A stretch of 8,269 bases of DNA from an uncultured Novosphingobium sp. (GCA_938005655.1 CALLNA010000271.1:1-8269); one strand, 5' to 3'; counted from the stretch's first letter, positions 1 through 6,356 are shown. The notes: generated by a model from the sequence alone, not told the origin. Made by a program: numbers and translations.

Positions 1-468
1 GGTGGTTTGGGGCGCGAGCCGGTATTCGACCGACACGGCCACGCAGTCCAGCTCCTTGCAGAGCGCGTGCAAGCTGGCGACGGCGCTTTCGGCGCTCCCG
101 GTGACGAAACCCCCGCCGTGCGTGTGCAGGATCGCTGGCCGGGACGCGCCCGGCTTCGCATTGATGACATAGACGGGCACGTCGGGCTGCCCCCGGCCGA
201 CGGGGACCATGCGCTTCTCGAAGGGCACGTCGGCCGATGGCTTGGCGCCGTATCCCGCCGCGCCCGCGCGCTGCTGCGCCAGGGTTGCGCGATTGAGCGG
301 CTGGTTGCCGAGCATTTGCATGAGGCGCTTGGCAACGTCCCGCAACTCGGGATGAACCGTGGCGAGGATCGCGGCCTCGCTCGTCTGGCCCAGCGCCGCT
401 GCCGGCGCCAGGAACGGCAGCGCCGCGCCCAGTGCTCCAGCCTGCTTGAGCAGTTCCCGCCGATCCAT
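1..468 (-). CDS. Tat-exported alpha/beta hydrolase (HSL-family esterase), N-terminal part
   Basis: Only the first 156 residues are present; the frame is still open at the left edge of the window. The N-terminus carries DRRELLK (residues 2-8), a twin-arginine motif, followed by an Ala/Leu-rich hydrophobic stretch to about residue 26, so export through Tat is predicted. Residues 117-120 are HGGG, the oxyanion-hole motif of the hormone-sensitive-lipase (family IV) esterases, followed by FVTGS. YRLAP at 149-153 is also typical of that family. The catalytic Ser, Asp and His would lie beyond the edge and cannot be checked. The ATG at 468 is preceded by GGGGAG at six bases. It is the last visible gene of the leftward rhamnose operon, 34 bp after rhaI, so a role in removing acyl groups from a rhamnose-containing substrate in the periplasm is plausible but inferred. 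The family call is strong; the substrate is unknown. Confidence 0.85.
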   Translation of the reverse strand, partial: MDRRELLKQAGALGAALPFLAPAAALGQTSEAAILATVHPELRDVAKRLMQMLGNQPLNRATLAQQRAGAAGYGAKPSADVPFEKRMVPVGRGQPDVPVYVINAKPGASRPAILHTHGGGFVTGSAESAVASLHALCKELDCVAVSVEYRLAPQTT

Positions 469-480
469 GATCCTCTCCCC

Positions 481-496
481 TGTTCCGGTGTTCCGG
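481..496. repeat. Tandem duplication of an 8-mer between rhaI and the esterase gene
   Basis: TGTTCCGG occurs twice head to tail with no mismatch, inside the 34-bp gap between the rhaI stop and the esterase start, just upstream of the esterase ribosome binding site. It may be a replication-slippage product; no function is evident. Confidence 0.7.
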
Positions 497-502
497 CTCG
501 GC

Positions 503-1792
503 TTAGACGATGCCCGCACCCAGTCCCACGGCCTTGCGCTCCTGCGCCTTGCGCTCGCGCCAGCGGCTGGCGCGGTAGGCGGCGAGGGTGTCGATCGCGC
601 CGCCGGCTTCGAGGCGGGCCTTGGCGAGGATCGGGGCGACGTCGACGTTGTAGGCCCGGCGCAGCGCCTGGAAGGCCATCATCGTGTCGTTGGCCTCCTG
701 CGCGAGGTGCAGCGCCTCGCGGTCGACCAGCAGGGCCTTGGCGAAGGAGCCGGCGATCGCCTCGGCCGAGGAGAGCATGGATTCGATCGGGTCGGTCACG
801 TTGTGCGACTGGTCGATCATGTAGCTCGGGCGGAAATCGCCACGGGGGTTCAGCTCGGCCTCGACCAGCTCGTTGAACACCAGGAACAACTGGTGCGGGT
901 TGATCGAGCCGGAATCGAGGTCGTCGTCGCCATACTTGCTGTCGTTGAAGTGGAACCCGCCGAGCTTGCCGAAGCGGTGCAGCCGGGCGACGATCTGCTC
1001 GATGTTCACGTTCGGCGCGTGGTGGCCGAGGTCGACCAGGCACTTGGCCTTGGGCCCCAGCTCCTGCGCGGCGAGGATCGAGCTGCCCCAGTCGGAGATC
1101 ACGGTGGAATAGAACGCCGGCTCGAACATCTTGTGCTCCAGCAGCATCCGCCAGTCGTCGGGCAGGGCGTCATAGACCTCGGCGGCCGCCTCCAGATAGC
1201 GGTCGAGGCTGCGGGCGAGGTCCTGCTGGCCGGGGAAGTTGGTCCCGTCGCCGACCCAGACGGTGAGGTCCCTGGAGCCGAGCTGCCGACCGATCTCGAT
1301 GCATTCGATGTTGTGCTCGACCGCCTGGGCGCGGGTCGCCGCCACGGTCGAGGAGAGCGAGCCGGTGGCGTAGGTCTGGGCCTGGCCGGGCTGGTCCTGG
1401 AAGGTGTTGGAGTTCACCGCGTCGAAGCCGAGGCCGAGCGCGGAGGCCTCCTCGCGCAGGGCGGCGTAGTCGCTCACCTTGTCCCAGGGAAAGTGCGGCG
1501 AGACGCGCGGGGTGACGCGGCTCAACTGCTGGATGACGGCGCAGTCCTCCAGCTTCTCGTGGACGTTGGTCGGCTCGCCGGGGATCGGGAACTTGGCGAA
1601 GCGCGTGCCGCCGCGCCCCGCGCCCCAGGACGGCACGGCGACCGAGAAGCTGGCCACCCGGTCCTTGATCGCATCGATGGCGATGCCCTTGCGCTCGAGC
1701 TGGCGGCCTAGCGCGTGGTAGTCTTCCTCAAGCGCGGCGACGTCGCGGGCATTGGCTTCGGCGATCAGCTCGCCGGAGAGGGGAAGGTTCAC
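503..1792 (-). CDS. rhaI: L-rhamnose isomerase (Pseudomonas stutzeri-type, TIM barrel)
   Basis: Predicted 429 residues, matching the roughly 430 of the P. stutzeri enzyme. It interconverts L-rhamnose and L-rhamnulose in the cytoplasm, the first step of the phosphorylating pathway. The metal ligands that I recall for the P. stutzeri structure fall at the same numbers: Glu219 (LLEHK), Asp254 (VDLGHH), His281 (GFHFND) and Asp327 (MIDQSH) for one metal, and His257, Asp289 and Asp291 for the other. Ser329 follows in DQSH. The start is a GTG rather than an ATG. It sits six bases after AAAGGA and overlaps the stop of the upstream hydrolase gene as GTGA, so translation is probably coupled. The frame remains open for another 303 codons upstream, but that part is only the hydrolase gene read out of frame. 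The enzyme family is broad: P. stutzeri-type isomerases also act on other aldoses, so substrate breadth is open. The rhamnose assignment is firm from context. Confidence 0.95.
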   Translation of the reverse strand: MNLPLSGELIAEANARDVAALEEDYHALGRQLERKGIAIDAIKDRVASFSVAVPSWGAGRGGTRFAKFPIPGEPTNVHEKLEDCAVIQQLSRVTPRVSPHFPWDKVSDYAALREEASALGLGFDAVNSNTFQDQPGQAQTYATGSLSSTVAATRAQAVEHNIECIEIGRQLGSRDLTVWVGDGTNFPGQQDLARSLDRYLEAAAEVYDALPDDWRMLLEHKMFEPAFYSTVISDWGSSILAAQELGPKAKCLVDLGHHAPNVNIEQIVARLHRFGKLGGFHFNDSKYGDDDLDSGSINPHQLFLVFNELVEAELNPRGDFRPSYMIDQSHNVTDPIESMLSSAEAIAGSFAKALLVDREALHLAQEANDTMMAFQALRRAYNVDVAPILAKARLEAGGAIDTLAAYRASRWRERKAQERKAVGLGAGIV

Positions 1793-2739
1793 TTCGAATC
1801 CTTTCGGGTCAGGAAGCCCTGCATCGACAGCCAGGCGACGAACTCGTCGAGCATCAGTACGGTGGTCTGGCCTGGCTGGCCGAGGCCGAAGCCGTGGTTG
1901 CCGCGCTGGTAGCCGTGGATCTCGACCGGGCGCCGGGCGGCCAGCCAGGCCTGGGCGATGGGGAAGCCCTTGTTCGGGAACAGCGCGTCGTCGAGCGCGA
2001 TGGCGTCGAACAGCGGCGGGGCGTCGGCGGGCACGGTCTCCGCGTCCTGCGGGCCGTAGATGTAGCCGACGAAGGCGGGCCGCGCCGCGGGATCGGGATC
2101 GAGCCCGACGCGGCGGGCGGTCATCGCCCCGGCCGAGAAGCCGATGATCCCGACGCGCGCCGGATCGACGTGCCAGCGCTGGGCGTTGGCGCGGACCATG
2201 GCCAGGGCGGCGCGGGCGTCGGCGGGGGCCTGGGTCCGGCGCATCAGCTCGCCTTCCATCGGATTGGCGATCTCCTTGCGCATCATCTCGCCCATGAACT
2301 TCATCGTCTCGGCCGGATCGGCCGGGGTCTGGATCAGGCGGTACTTGAGGACGAAGGCGGCGATCCCGCGCGCGGCGAGGGCGCGAGCCACCTGCCAGCC
2401 CTCGTGGTCCATCGCCAGGGCCATGAAGGCCCCGCCCGGCGCGACGATCACGGCCGCGCCCGTCGCCTTGGCCGGATCGGGCAGGACCGGCGTCAGGGTC
2501 GGCCGGGTGACGTTGCGGACCATCGTCGGGGCGCCCGCCGAGGCCGCGCTCCAGACCTCGCTCGCCGCGCTGCCGGGCGTCTTGTCGCCATAGAGCGGGA
2601 TCGCGTCCGGCTCGCGCGGCGCGGCGGCCGGGGAGGAGGGAGGCGGGCCAGGGAGCTGGGCAGCGGGCTGGGCCGCGAGGAGGCCCGGCGCCAGCAGGCA
2701 CGCCGCGGCGGCGAGGATGATCGTCTTGGTCGTAGTCAT
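1789..2739 (-). CDS. Secreted alpha/beta hydrolase (acetyl esterase-like)
   Basis: Predicted 316 residues. Residues 1-23 form a Sec-type signal (short Lys-bearing start, hydrophobic core, LLAA before a likely cleavage site near 23/24), followed by a Pro/Ala-rich linker to about 47. The hydrolase fold has VAPGGAF at 99-105 (oxyanion region), the nucleophile elbow GFSAG at 200-204 with Ser202, a probable acid at Asp250 or Asp251 (ALDDALFP), and His282 in GNHGFG. All triad elements are therefore present. It resembles the acetyl-esterase/lipase group found beside glycan-degradation genes. Its place between the aldolase fusion and rhaI, with a 4-bp overlap into rhaI, ties it to rhamnose use. I infer periplasmic removal of acetyl or other acyl groups from rhamnosides or rhamnose-rich polysaccharide; the sequence alone cannot name the ester. 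The ATG at 2739 has a purine-rich ribosome site at an unusually long distance. Confidence 0.9.
   Translation of the reverse strand: MTTTKTIILAAAACLLAPGLLAAQPAAQLPGPPPSSPAAAPREPDAIPLYGDKTPGSAASEVWSAASAGAPTMVRNVTRPTLTPVLPDPAKATGAAVIVAPGGAFMALAMDHEGWQVARALAARGIAAFVLKYRLIQTPADPAETMKFMGEMMRKEIANPMEGELMRRTQAPADARAALAMVRANAQRWHVDPARVGIIGFSAGAMTARRVGLDPDPAARPAFVGYIYGPQDAETVPADAPPLFDAIALDDALFPNKGFPIAQAWLAARRPVEIHGYQRGNHGFGLGQPGQTTVLMLDEFVAWLSMQGFLTRKDSK
1799..1804 (-). promoter_or_regulatory. Ribosome binding site that fixes the rhaI GTG start
   Basis: AAAGGA on the minus strand lies six bases before the GTG at 1792, inside the last codons of the hydrolase gene. No ATG in the rhaI frame near here has an equally good site, and the resulting protein aligns by residue number with the known isomerase. 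Confidence 0.8.
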
Positions 2740-2758
2740 GTCTTGTCTTGTCCTCTCC
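2740..2758 (-). promoter_or_regulatory. Ribosome binding site of the hydrolase gene with a repeat-stretched spacer
   Basis: On the minus strand GGAGAGGA (2758-2751) is followed by 11 bases before the ATG at 2739. The spacer contains two head-to-tail copies of a pentamer (GTCTT on the plus strand, 2740-2744 and 2745-2749). One copy fewer would leave a near-ideal six-base spacer, so the repeat may weaken or tune translation. Confidence 0.5.
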
Positions 2759-2767
2759 GTGGGCCGG

Positions 2768-4888
2768 CTAGCGGGTGAAGGCCTGGGCGTTCCCCGCGTC
2801 GACGTTGATCATGTTGCCGGTCGACTTGGCCGAGGCGTCCGAGGCGAGGAACCAGACGGCCTCGGCGATGTCCTCGGGCAGCACGTCGCGCTTCAGCATC
2901 GAGCGGTTGCGGTAGTGCTCCTCCAGCTCCTGGCCGGAATCGATGCCGTAGGCGCCGGCCCGCTCCTTGCGCCAGTCGCCGTCCCAGATGCGGCTGCCCT
3001 TGATGACCGCGTCGGGGTTGACGACGTTGACCCGGATGCCTTCCGGCGCGCCTTCCAGGGCGAGGCAGCGGGCGAGGTGGTTCGCCGCCGCCTTGGCCGA
3101 GGCATAGGCGCTGGCGTTGGTCGCCGCCGCCACCGCGTTCTTCGAGCCGATGAAGACCACCGCGCTGCCGCCCTGGTCCTTCATCCGCCGAAGCAGCGGC
3201 CAGGCCGCGCGGCTGGTCAGGAAGTAGCCTTCGGCGAGCACGCTGTAGTTGCGGTTCCACAGCGCGACCGTGGTCTCCTCGATCGGCGCGGAGGAGGCGA
3301 TGCCGGCATTGGCGACGAGGATGTCGAGCCCGCCGAACTCGCGCGCCGTCGCGGCGAAGGCGGCCTCGACCTGGGCCTCGTCGGTCACGTCGCAGACCAC
3401 GGCGCGGACCACGTCCTTGCCGAAGCGCTGGGCGAAGCCGGCGCGCACCTCCTCGACCGCGTTCGCGTCGCGGTCGGCGAGCATGACGCAGGCGCCGTCG
3501 GCCATCAGCCGCGCCGCGGAGGCCGCGCCGATCCCGCCGGCCCCGCCGGTGACGAGGGCGATCCGGCCTACGAGGGGCTTGGGCGCGGGCATCCGCTGGA
3601 GCTTGGCCTCCTCCAGCAGCCAGTATTCGATGTCGAAGGCCTCCTGCTCGTCGAGGCCGATGTAGCCGCCGATGGCTTCTGCGCCGCGCATCACGTTGAT
3701 CGCGTTGCCGTAGAACTCGCCGGCGAGGCGCGCCGTGGTCTTGTCGGTGGCGAAGGTGATCCGCCCGAGGCCCGGCACGAGGACGACGACCGGGTTGGGA
3801 TCGCGCATGGCGGGCGAGTTGGCTCGCTTGCAGCGCTCGTAATAGGCTGCGTAGAGCGCGCGGTAGGCGGTGAGCTTTTCCGCGAGGTAGGCGTCGTCCT
3901 GCAACCGCACGGGATCGAGCGTCAGCGGCGCGATCTTGGTCCGCAGGAAGTGGTCGGGACAGGACGTGCCGATCGCGGCCAGGCGCTCGAAGTCGGCCGA
4001 GTTGACGAATTCCAGCGTCTCGGCGTCGTCGGAGAAATGGCCGACCTTACGCCGCGAACCTGGTTTTTGGCCGGTCATCAGACCGCGCAGGCGAGGCATA
4101 AGGTCGGCAGCGATGGCGGCACGGTCCGGAGAGGAGGAAACGACCGCGCCGCCGAATGCCGGTTGCCCGGCAAGCCGCGAATTGAGGTAGGAGGCCGCAT
4201 CGGCGATCAGGCCGATCGTGTGCTCGTAGCAGGCCTTGGCGCTGTCGGCCCAGCAGATGATCCCGTGACCCGCCAGCATCACCCCTTCGAGGCCGGGGTT
4301 CGCCGCCACGTAGTCGCGGAGCTGGACGCCCAGGGTGTAGCCCGGCCGCTTCCACGGCAGCCAGCCGATCCGCCCCCCCCAGATCTCGCGCGTCGCCGCC
4401 TCGCCGCCGGCCGAGGCGGCGAGTGCGATGATCGCGTCGGGGTGGACGTGGTCGACATGGGCGAAGGGCAGCAGCGAGTGCAGCGGCGTGTCGATCGAGG
4501 CCGCGCGCGGGTTGAGGTTGAAGGTGCAATGCGGCAGGTAGCCGACCATCTTGTCGTCGTCGTCCGGCCCGCCGTAGTGCTGCTCCAGCCCGAGCAACTT
4601 GCGCTGGTAGAGCGTGGCGAAGCCGTCGAGCTTCATCGAGCCGATGTCGCCGCCCGAGCCCTTGACCCACAGCACCTCGACCGCCTCCCCGGTGAGCGGA
4701 TCGACCTCGGTCAGCTTGGCCGAGGTGTTGCCGCCGCCGAAATTGGTGACGGTGAGGTCCGAGCCCAGCAGGTTCGAGCGATAGAGCAGCAGCTCGGCCG
4801 GGCTCATCGCGGCGGCGGCCGCGTCGTCCCAGCGGCTGGCGGGGACGGCGAAGGGGATGGCGGGGCGAACGGCGGTCTGGATGTTCAT
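2768..4888 (-). CDS. rhaEW: Bifunctional rhamnulose-1-phosphate aldolase / short-chain dehydrogenase (L-lactaldehyde dehydrogenase)
   Basis: Predicted 706 residues, the usual size of this fusion (called RhaD in rhizobia, RhaEW in Bacillus). Residues about 30-415 are a class II aldolase: GNTS at 53-56, GSGGD at 77-81, metal-ligand candidates His147 and His149 in HVDHVHPD, and His208 in AGHG. Residues about 438-706 are an SDR: TGGAGGIG at 447-454, NAG at 527-529, and Ser582, Tyr595 and Lys599 as the catalytic set. Asp472 after the second strand favours NAD over NADP. The aldolase splits rhamnulose-1-phosphate into dihydroxyacetone phosphate and L-lactaldehyde; the SDR is thought to oxidise the lactaldehyde to L-lactate, which suits the lldD gene in the divergent operon. 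The ATG at 4888 follows GAGGG by three bases; an in-frame TTG at 4924 would add 12 residues and is less likely. A run of eight G's encodes residues near 170. It is the first gene of the leftward operon. Confidence 0.94.
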   Translation of the reverse strand: MNIQTAVRPAIPFAVPASRWDDAAAAAMSPAELLLYRSNLLGSDLTVTNFGGGNTSAKLTEVDPLTGEAVEVLWVKGSGGDIGSMKLDGFATLYQRKLLGLEQHYGGPDDDDKMVGYLPHCTFNLNPRAASIDTPLHSLLPFAHVDHVHPDAIIALAASAGGEAATREIWGGRIGWLPWKRPGYTLGVQLRDYVAANPGLEGVMLAGHGIICWADSAKACYEHTIGLIADAASYLNSRLAGQPAFGGAVVSSSPDRAAIAADLMPRLRGLMTGQKPGSRRKVGHFSDDAETLEFVNSADFERLAAIGTSCPDHFLRTKIAPLTLDPVRLQDDAYLAEKLTAYRALYAAYYERCKRANSPAMRDPNPVVVLVPGLGRITFATDKTTARLAGEFYGNAINVMRGAEAIGGYIGLDEQEAFDIEYWLLEEAKLQRMPAPKPLVGRIALVTGGAGGIGAASAARLMADGACVMLADRDANAVEEVRAGFAQRFGKDVVRAVVCDVTDEAQVEAAFAATAREFGGLDILVANAGIASSAPIEETTVALWNRNYSVLAEGYFLTSRAAWPLLRRMKDQGGSAVVFIGSKNAVAAATNASAYASAKAAANHLARCLALEGAPEGIRVNVVNPDAVIKGSRIWDGDWRKERAGAYGIDSGQELEEHYRNRSMLKRDVLPEDIAEAVWFLASDASAKSTGNMINVDAGNAQAFTR
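4373..4380. repeat. Homopolymer of eight C (eight G in the coding strand) inside the aldolase domain
   Basis: Eight consecutive C's on the plus strand encode Trp-Gly-Gly within IWGGRIG (residues 169-175) of the aldolase domain. The frame is intact as given. Such a run is a place where polymerase slippage or sequencing error could break the gene. Confidence 0.8.
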
Positions 4889-4905
4889 GAGCCCTCGTTT
4901 AACAT
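4885..4905 (-). other. Possible six-codon leader ORF overlapping the rhaEW start
   Basis: On the minus strand an ATG at 4905 lies two bases after AAAGGG and opens MLNEGS, ending in a TGA that overlaps the rhaEW ATG as ATGA. The overlap mirrors the coupled junctions elsewhere in this locus, but the AAAGGG spacing is too short for a good ribosome site and a six-codon ORF easily arises by chance. This is a weak candidate. Confidence 0.2.
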
Positions 4906-4925
4906 TGCCCTTTCGGCTAGGCAAT
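4904..4925. repeat. Inverted repeat ATTGCC / GGCAAT in the divergent promoter
   Basis: ATTGCC at 4904-4909 and its perfect complement GGCAAT at 4920-4925 are separated by ten bases, placing the arms 16 bp apart, about one and a half helical turns. It lies just upstream of the kinase -10 candidate and over the leader of the leftward operon. It could be an operator palindrome; chance is not excluded for six-base arms. Confidence 0.4.
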
Positions 4926-4939
4926 CGTATTCGCTATAA

Positions 4940-4957
4940 AACGATCACTAACGATCA
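4940..4957. repeat. Direct repeat AACGATCA, two copies exactly 10 bp apart (candidate operator)
   Basis: AACGATCA occurs at 4940-4947 and 4950-4957, one helical turn apart, immediately after the kinase -10 candidate. Related cores occur on the other strand: AAACGAGG from 4900 downward and TACGATTG from 4929 downward. DeoR-family repressors commonly bind repeated short sites like this, and their position would block transcription to the right. The regulator assignment is inferred. Confidence 0.5.
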
Positions 4958-4963
4958 GGGGCC

Positions 4964-4969
4964 GGGAGG
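4964..4969 (+). promoter_or_regulatory. Ribosome binding site that fixes the kinase GTG start
   Basis: GGGAGG lies four bases before the GTG at 4974. The in-frame ATG at 4857 would add 39 residues of non-family sequence overlapping the opposing gene, whereas the GTG places the conserved IIVVDVGKT strand at residues 6-14. Confidence 0.75.
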
Positions 4970-4973
4970 CGCA

Positions 4974-6356
4974 GTGGACAGGGGTTCGATCATCGTCGTC
5001 GACGTCGGCAAGACCTTGAGCAAGGTCTCGCTGTGGTCGTCCGCCGGCCGCCGCCTGGCCTGCGAGACCCGCGCCAACGCGCCGGTCGACGCGGATGGCT
5101 ACCGCGCGCTCGATCTTGCCGCGACGGGGGAGTGGATCGTCGAGACGCTGGCGGGCTTCGCCGCCCATCCGGTCGAGGCGCCGGTCGAGGCGATCGTCCC
5201 CGTCGCCCACGGCGCGGCGCTCGTCGGCCTGCGCGCCGACGGCGGCCTGGCCTTCGCCCCGCTCGACTACGAATGGCCGATCCCGCTCGCGATCCTCGCC
5301 GAATACCGCGCCCAGCGCGATCCCTTCGCCGTTACCGGCTCGCCCGCGCTGCCCGGCGGGCTCAACCTTGGCAGCCAGCTCCACTACCTCGACGGGCGCG
5401 GGCTGCTCGACGGGGCCACGCTGCTGCCGCTCGCGCAATACTGGGCCTGGCTGCTCTCGGGCGAGGCGCGCAGCGAGGTGACGAGCCTCGGCTGCCACAG
5501 CGACCTCTGGGCGCCCGAGGCGGGCGATTATTCCCCGCTCGCCCGGCGGCGCGGCTGGGCGGAGCGGTTCGCCCCGCTCGCCCGCGCCGGGGAGGCGGTC
5601 GGTACGCTGCGGCCCGAGCTGGCGCGGCGGACCGGCCTCTCGCCCCGGGTGCGGGTCCATGCCGGACTGCACGATTCCAACGCCGCCCTGCTCGCCGCGC
5701 GCGGCTTTCCCGAGATCGCCGGCCGCGAGGCGACCGTGCTCTCCACCGGCACCTGGTTCATCGCCATGCGCTCGCCGCAGGAGCCGGTCGACACGGCCCT
5801 GCTGCCCGAGGACCGCGACTGCCTGGTCAACGTCGACGCCTTCGGCCGGGCCGTGCCCTCGGCGCGGTTCATGGGCGGGCGCGAGCTGGAATTGCTCGGC
5901 GCACGGATCGACCACACGGGTACGGCAGGGCTCGCCGACGTGCTCCATGCCGGAGCCATGATCCTGCCGAACCAGGTGCCCGACTGCGGGCCGTTTCCGC
6001 GCGCGGTCGGGCGCTGGATCGACCGCCCGGCCGATCCCGCCGACCAGGCCGCCGCCGCTGCGCTTTACGCCGCGCTGATGGCCGATGCCTCGCTCGGCCT
6101 GATCGGCGCGAAGGAGCGCCTGCTGGTCGAGGGCCGCTTCGCCCGCTCGGAGATCTTCGTCCGCGCCTTGGCGACATTGCGCCCCGGAACCCGGGTCTTC
6201 GCCGCCGCGGACGAGGCCGACGTGTCGTTCGGCGCGCTGCGCCTGCTCCTCCCCGATCTCGCCCCCGAGCGGGCGCTCCTGCCCGTCGAGCCGCTCGACC
6301 GCGACCTCGCCGCCTATCGCGCGGAATGGCTCGACGATATCGAGGTCTTCCTATGA
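4974..6356 (+). CDS. rhaK: FGGY-family carbohydrate kinase, probable L-rhamnulokinase
   Basis: Predicted 460 residues, within the usual FGGY range. It most likely phosphorylates L-rhamnulose to rhamnulose-1-phosphate with ATP in the cytoplasm, supplying the aldolase encoded divergently. The N-terminal domain opens with IIVVDVGKTLSKVSLW (residues 6-21), the first phosphate motif. GLHDSNAALL at 231-240 supplies the catalytic-base candidate Asp234, and STGTW at 257-261 opens the second ATPase lobe. The C-terminal lobe is atypical: where classic members have a Gly-Gly motif followed by Asn and an Ala-Asp pair, this one reads LVEGRFARSEIFVRALATL (about 384-402). It therefore belongs to a divergent subgroup rather than to the E. 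coli RhaB type, and the exact sugar is inferred from neighbours. In rhizobia the rhamnose kinase is named RhaK; rhaB is the alternative symbol. The start is GTG; the stop overlaps the lldD start as ATGA. Confidence 0.85.
   Translation: MDRGSIIVVDVGKTLSKVSLWSSAGRRLACETRANAPVDADGYRALDLAATGEWIVETLAGFAAHPVEAPVEAIVPVAHGAALVGLRADGGLAFAPLDYEWPIPLAILAEYRAQRDPFAVTGSPALPGGLNLGSQLHYLDGRGLLDGATLLPLAQYWAWLLSGEARSEVTSLGCHSDLWAPEAGDYSPLARRRGWAERFAPLARAGEAVGTLRPELARRTGLSPRVRVHAGLHDSNAALLAARGFPEIAGREATVLSTGTWFIAMRSPQEPVDTALLPEDRDCLVNVDAFGRAVPSARFMGGRELELLGARIDHTGTAGLADVLHAGAMILPNQVPDCGPFPRAVGRWIDRPADPADQAAAAALYAALMADASLGLIGAKERLLVEGRFARSEIFVRALATLRPGTRVFAAADEADVSFGALRLLLPDLAPERALLPVEPLDRDLAAYRAEWLDDIEVFL

Larger units (their letters stand above)
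4889..4973. promoter_or_regulatory. Divergent promoter/operator region between the two rhamnose operons
   Basis: This 85-bp gap separates the start codons of the leftward aldolase fusion and the rightward kinase, and is clearly richer in A/T than its surroundings. It must carry promoters for both operons unless these start inside the opposing genes. For the kinase side TATAAA at 4935-4940 is a good -10 candidate, with only a weak -35 (TTCGGC, 4912-4917) at a 17-base spacing. On the minus strand TACGAT at 4929-4924 is a possible -10. Repeated elements around these boxes (listed separately) look like binding sites for a repressor, most simply the DeoR-family protein encoded at the end of the rightward operon. 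Promoter positions are inferred by eye. Confidence 0.65.

Noticed and set aside
359..1711. A 450-codon plus-strand frame across rhaI.
   Set aside because: Antisense shadow in high-GC DNA; rhaI on the minus strand has all its metal ligands.
1793..2701. The rhaI frame stays open for 303 codons upstream, suggesting a 732-residue protein.
   Set aside because: The upstream part is an Arg/Pro/Gly-rich out-of-frame reading of the signal-bearing hydrolase. The GTG at 1792 with AAAGGA gives the family's normal length and residue numbering.
2698..2739. Lipoprotein signal in the hydrolase because of Cys14 in AAAC.
   Set aside because: The residue three before Cys is Ala rather than Leu/Val/Ile, and the hydrophobic segment before Cys is too short; a normal signal peptidase I site near residue 23 fits better.
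2717..4939. A 740-codon open frame on the plus strand opposite the aldolase-dehydrogenase fusion.
   Set aside because: It is the antisense shadow of a strongly supported gene; G/C-biased third positions remove stops on the other strand. Its residues are Arg/Gly/Val-rich with no recognisable domain.
4857..4973. The kinase starting at the ATG at 4857.
   Set aside because: It would overlap the opposing gene's start and span the whole promoter region; the 39 added residues do not resemble any FGGY kinase start.
5033..6352. The lldD frame open through the kinase gene, suggesting an 821-residue fusion.
   Set aside because: The extra 440 residues are low-complexity Arg/Ala/Pro-rich and lie over the kinase reading frame; the ATG at 6353 with its own ribosome site begins the recognised protein.
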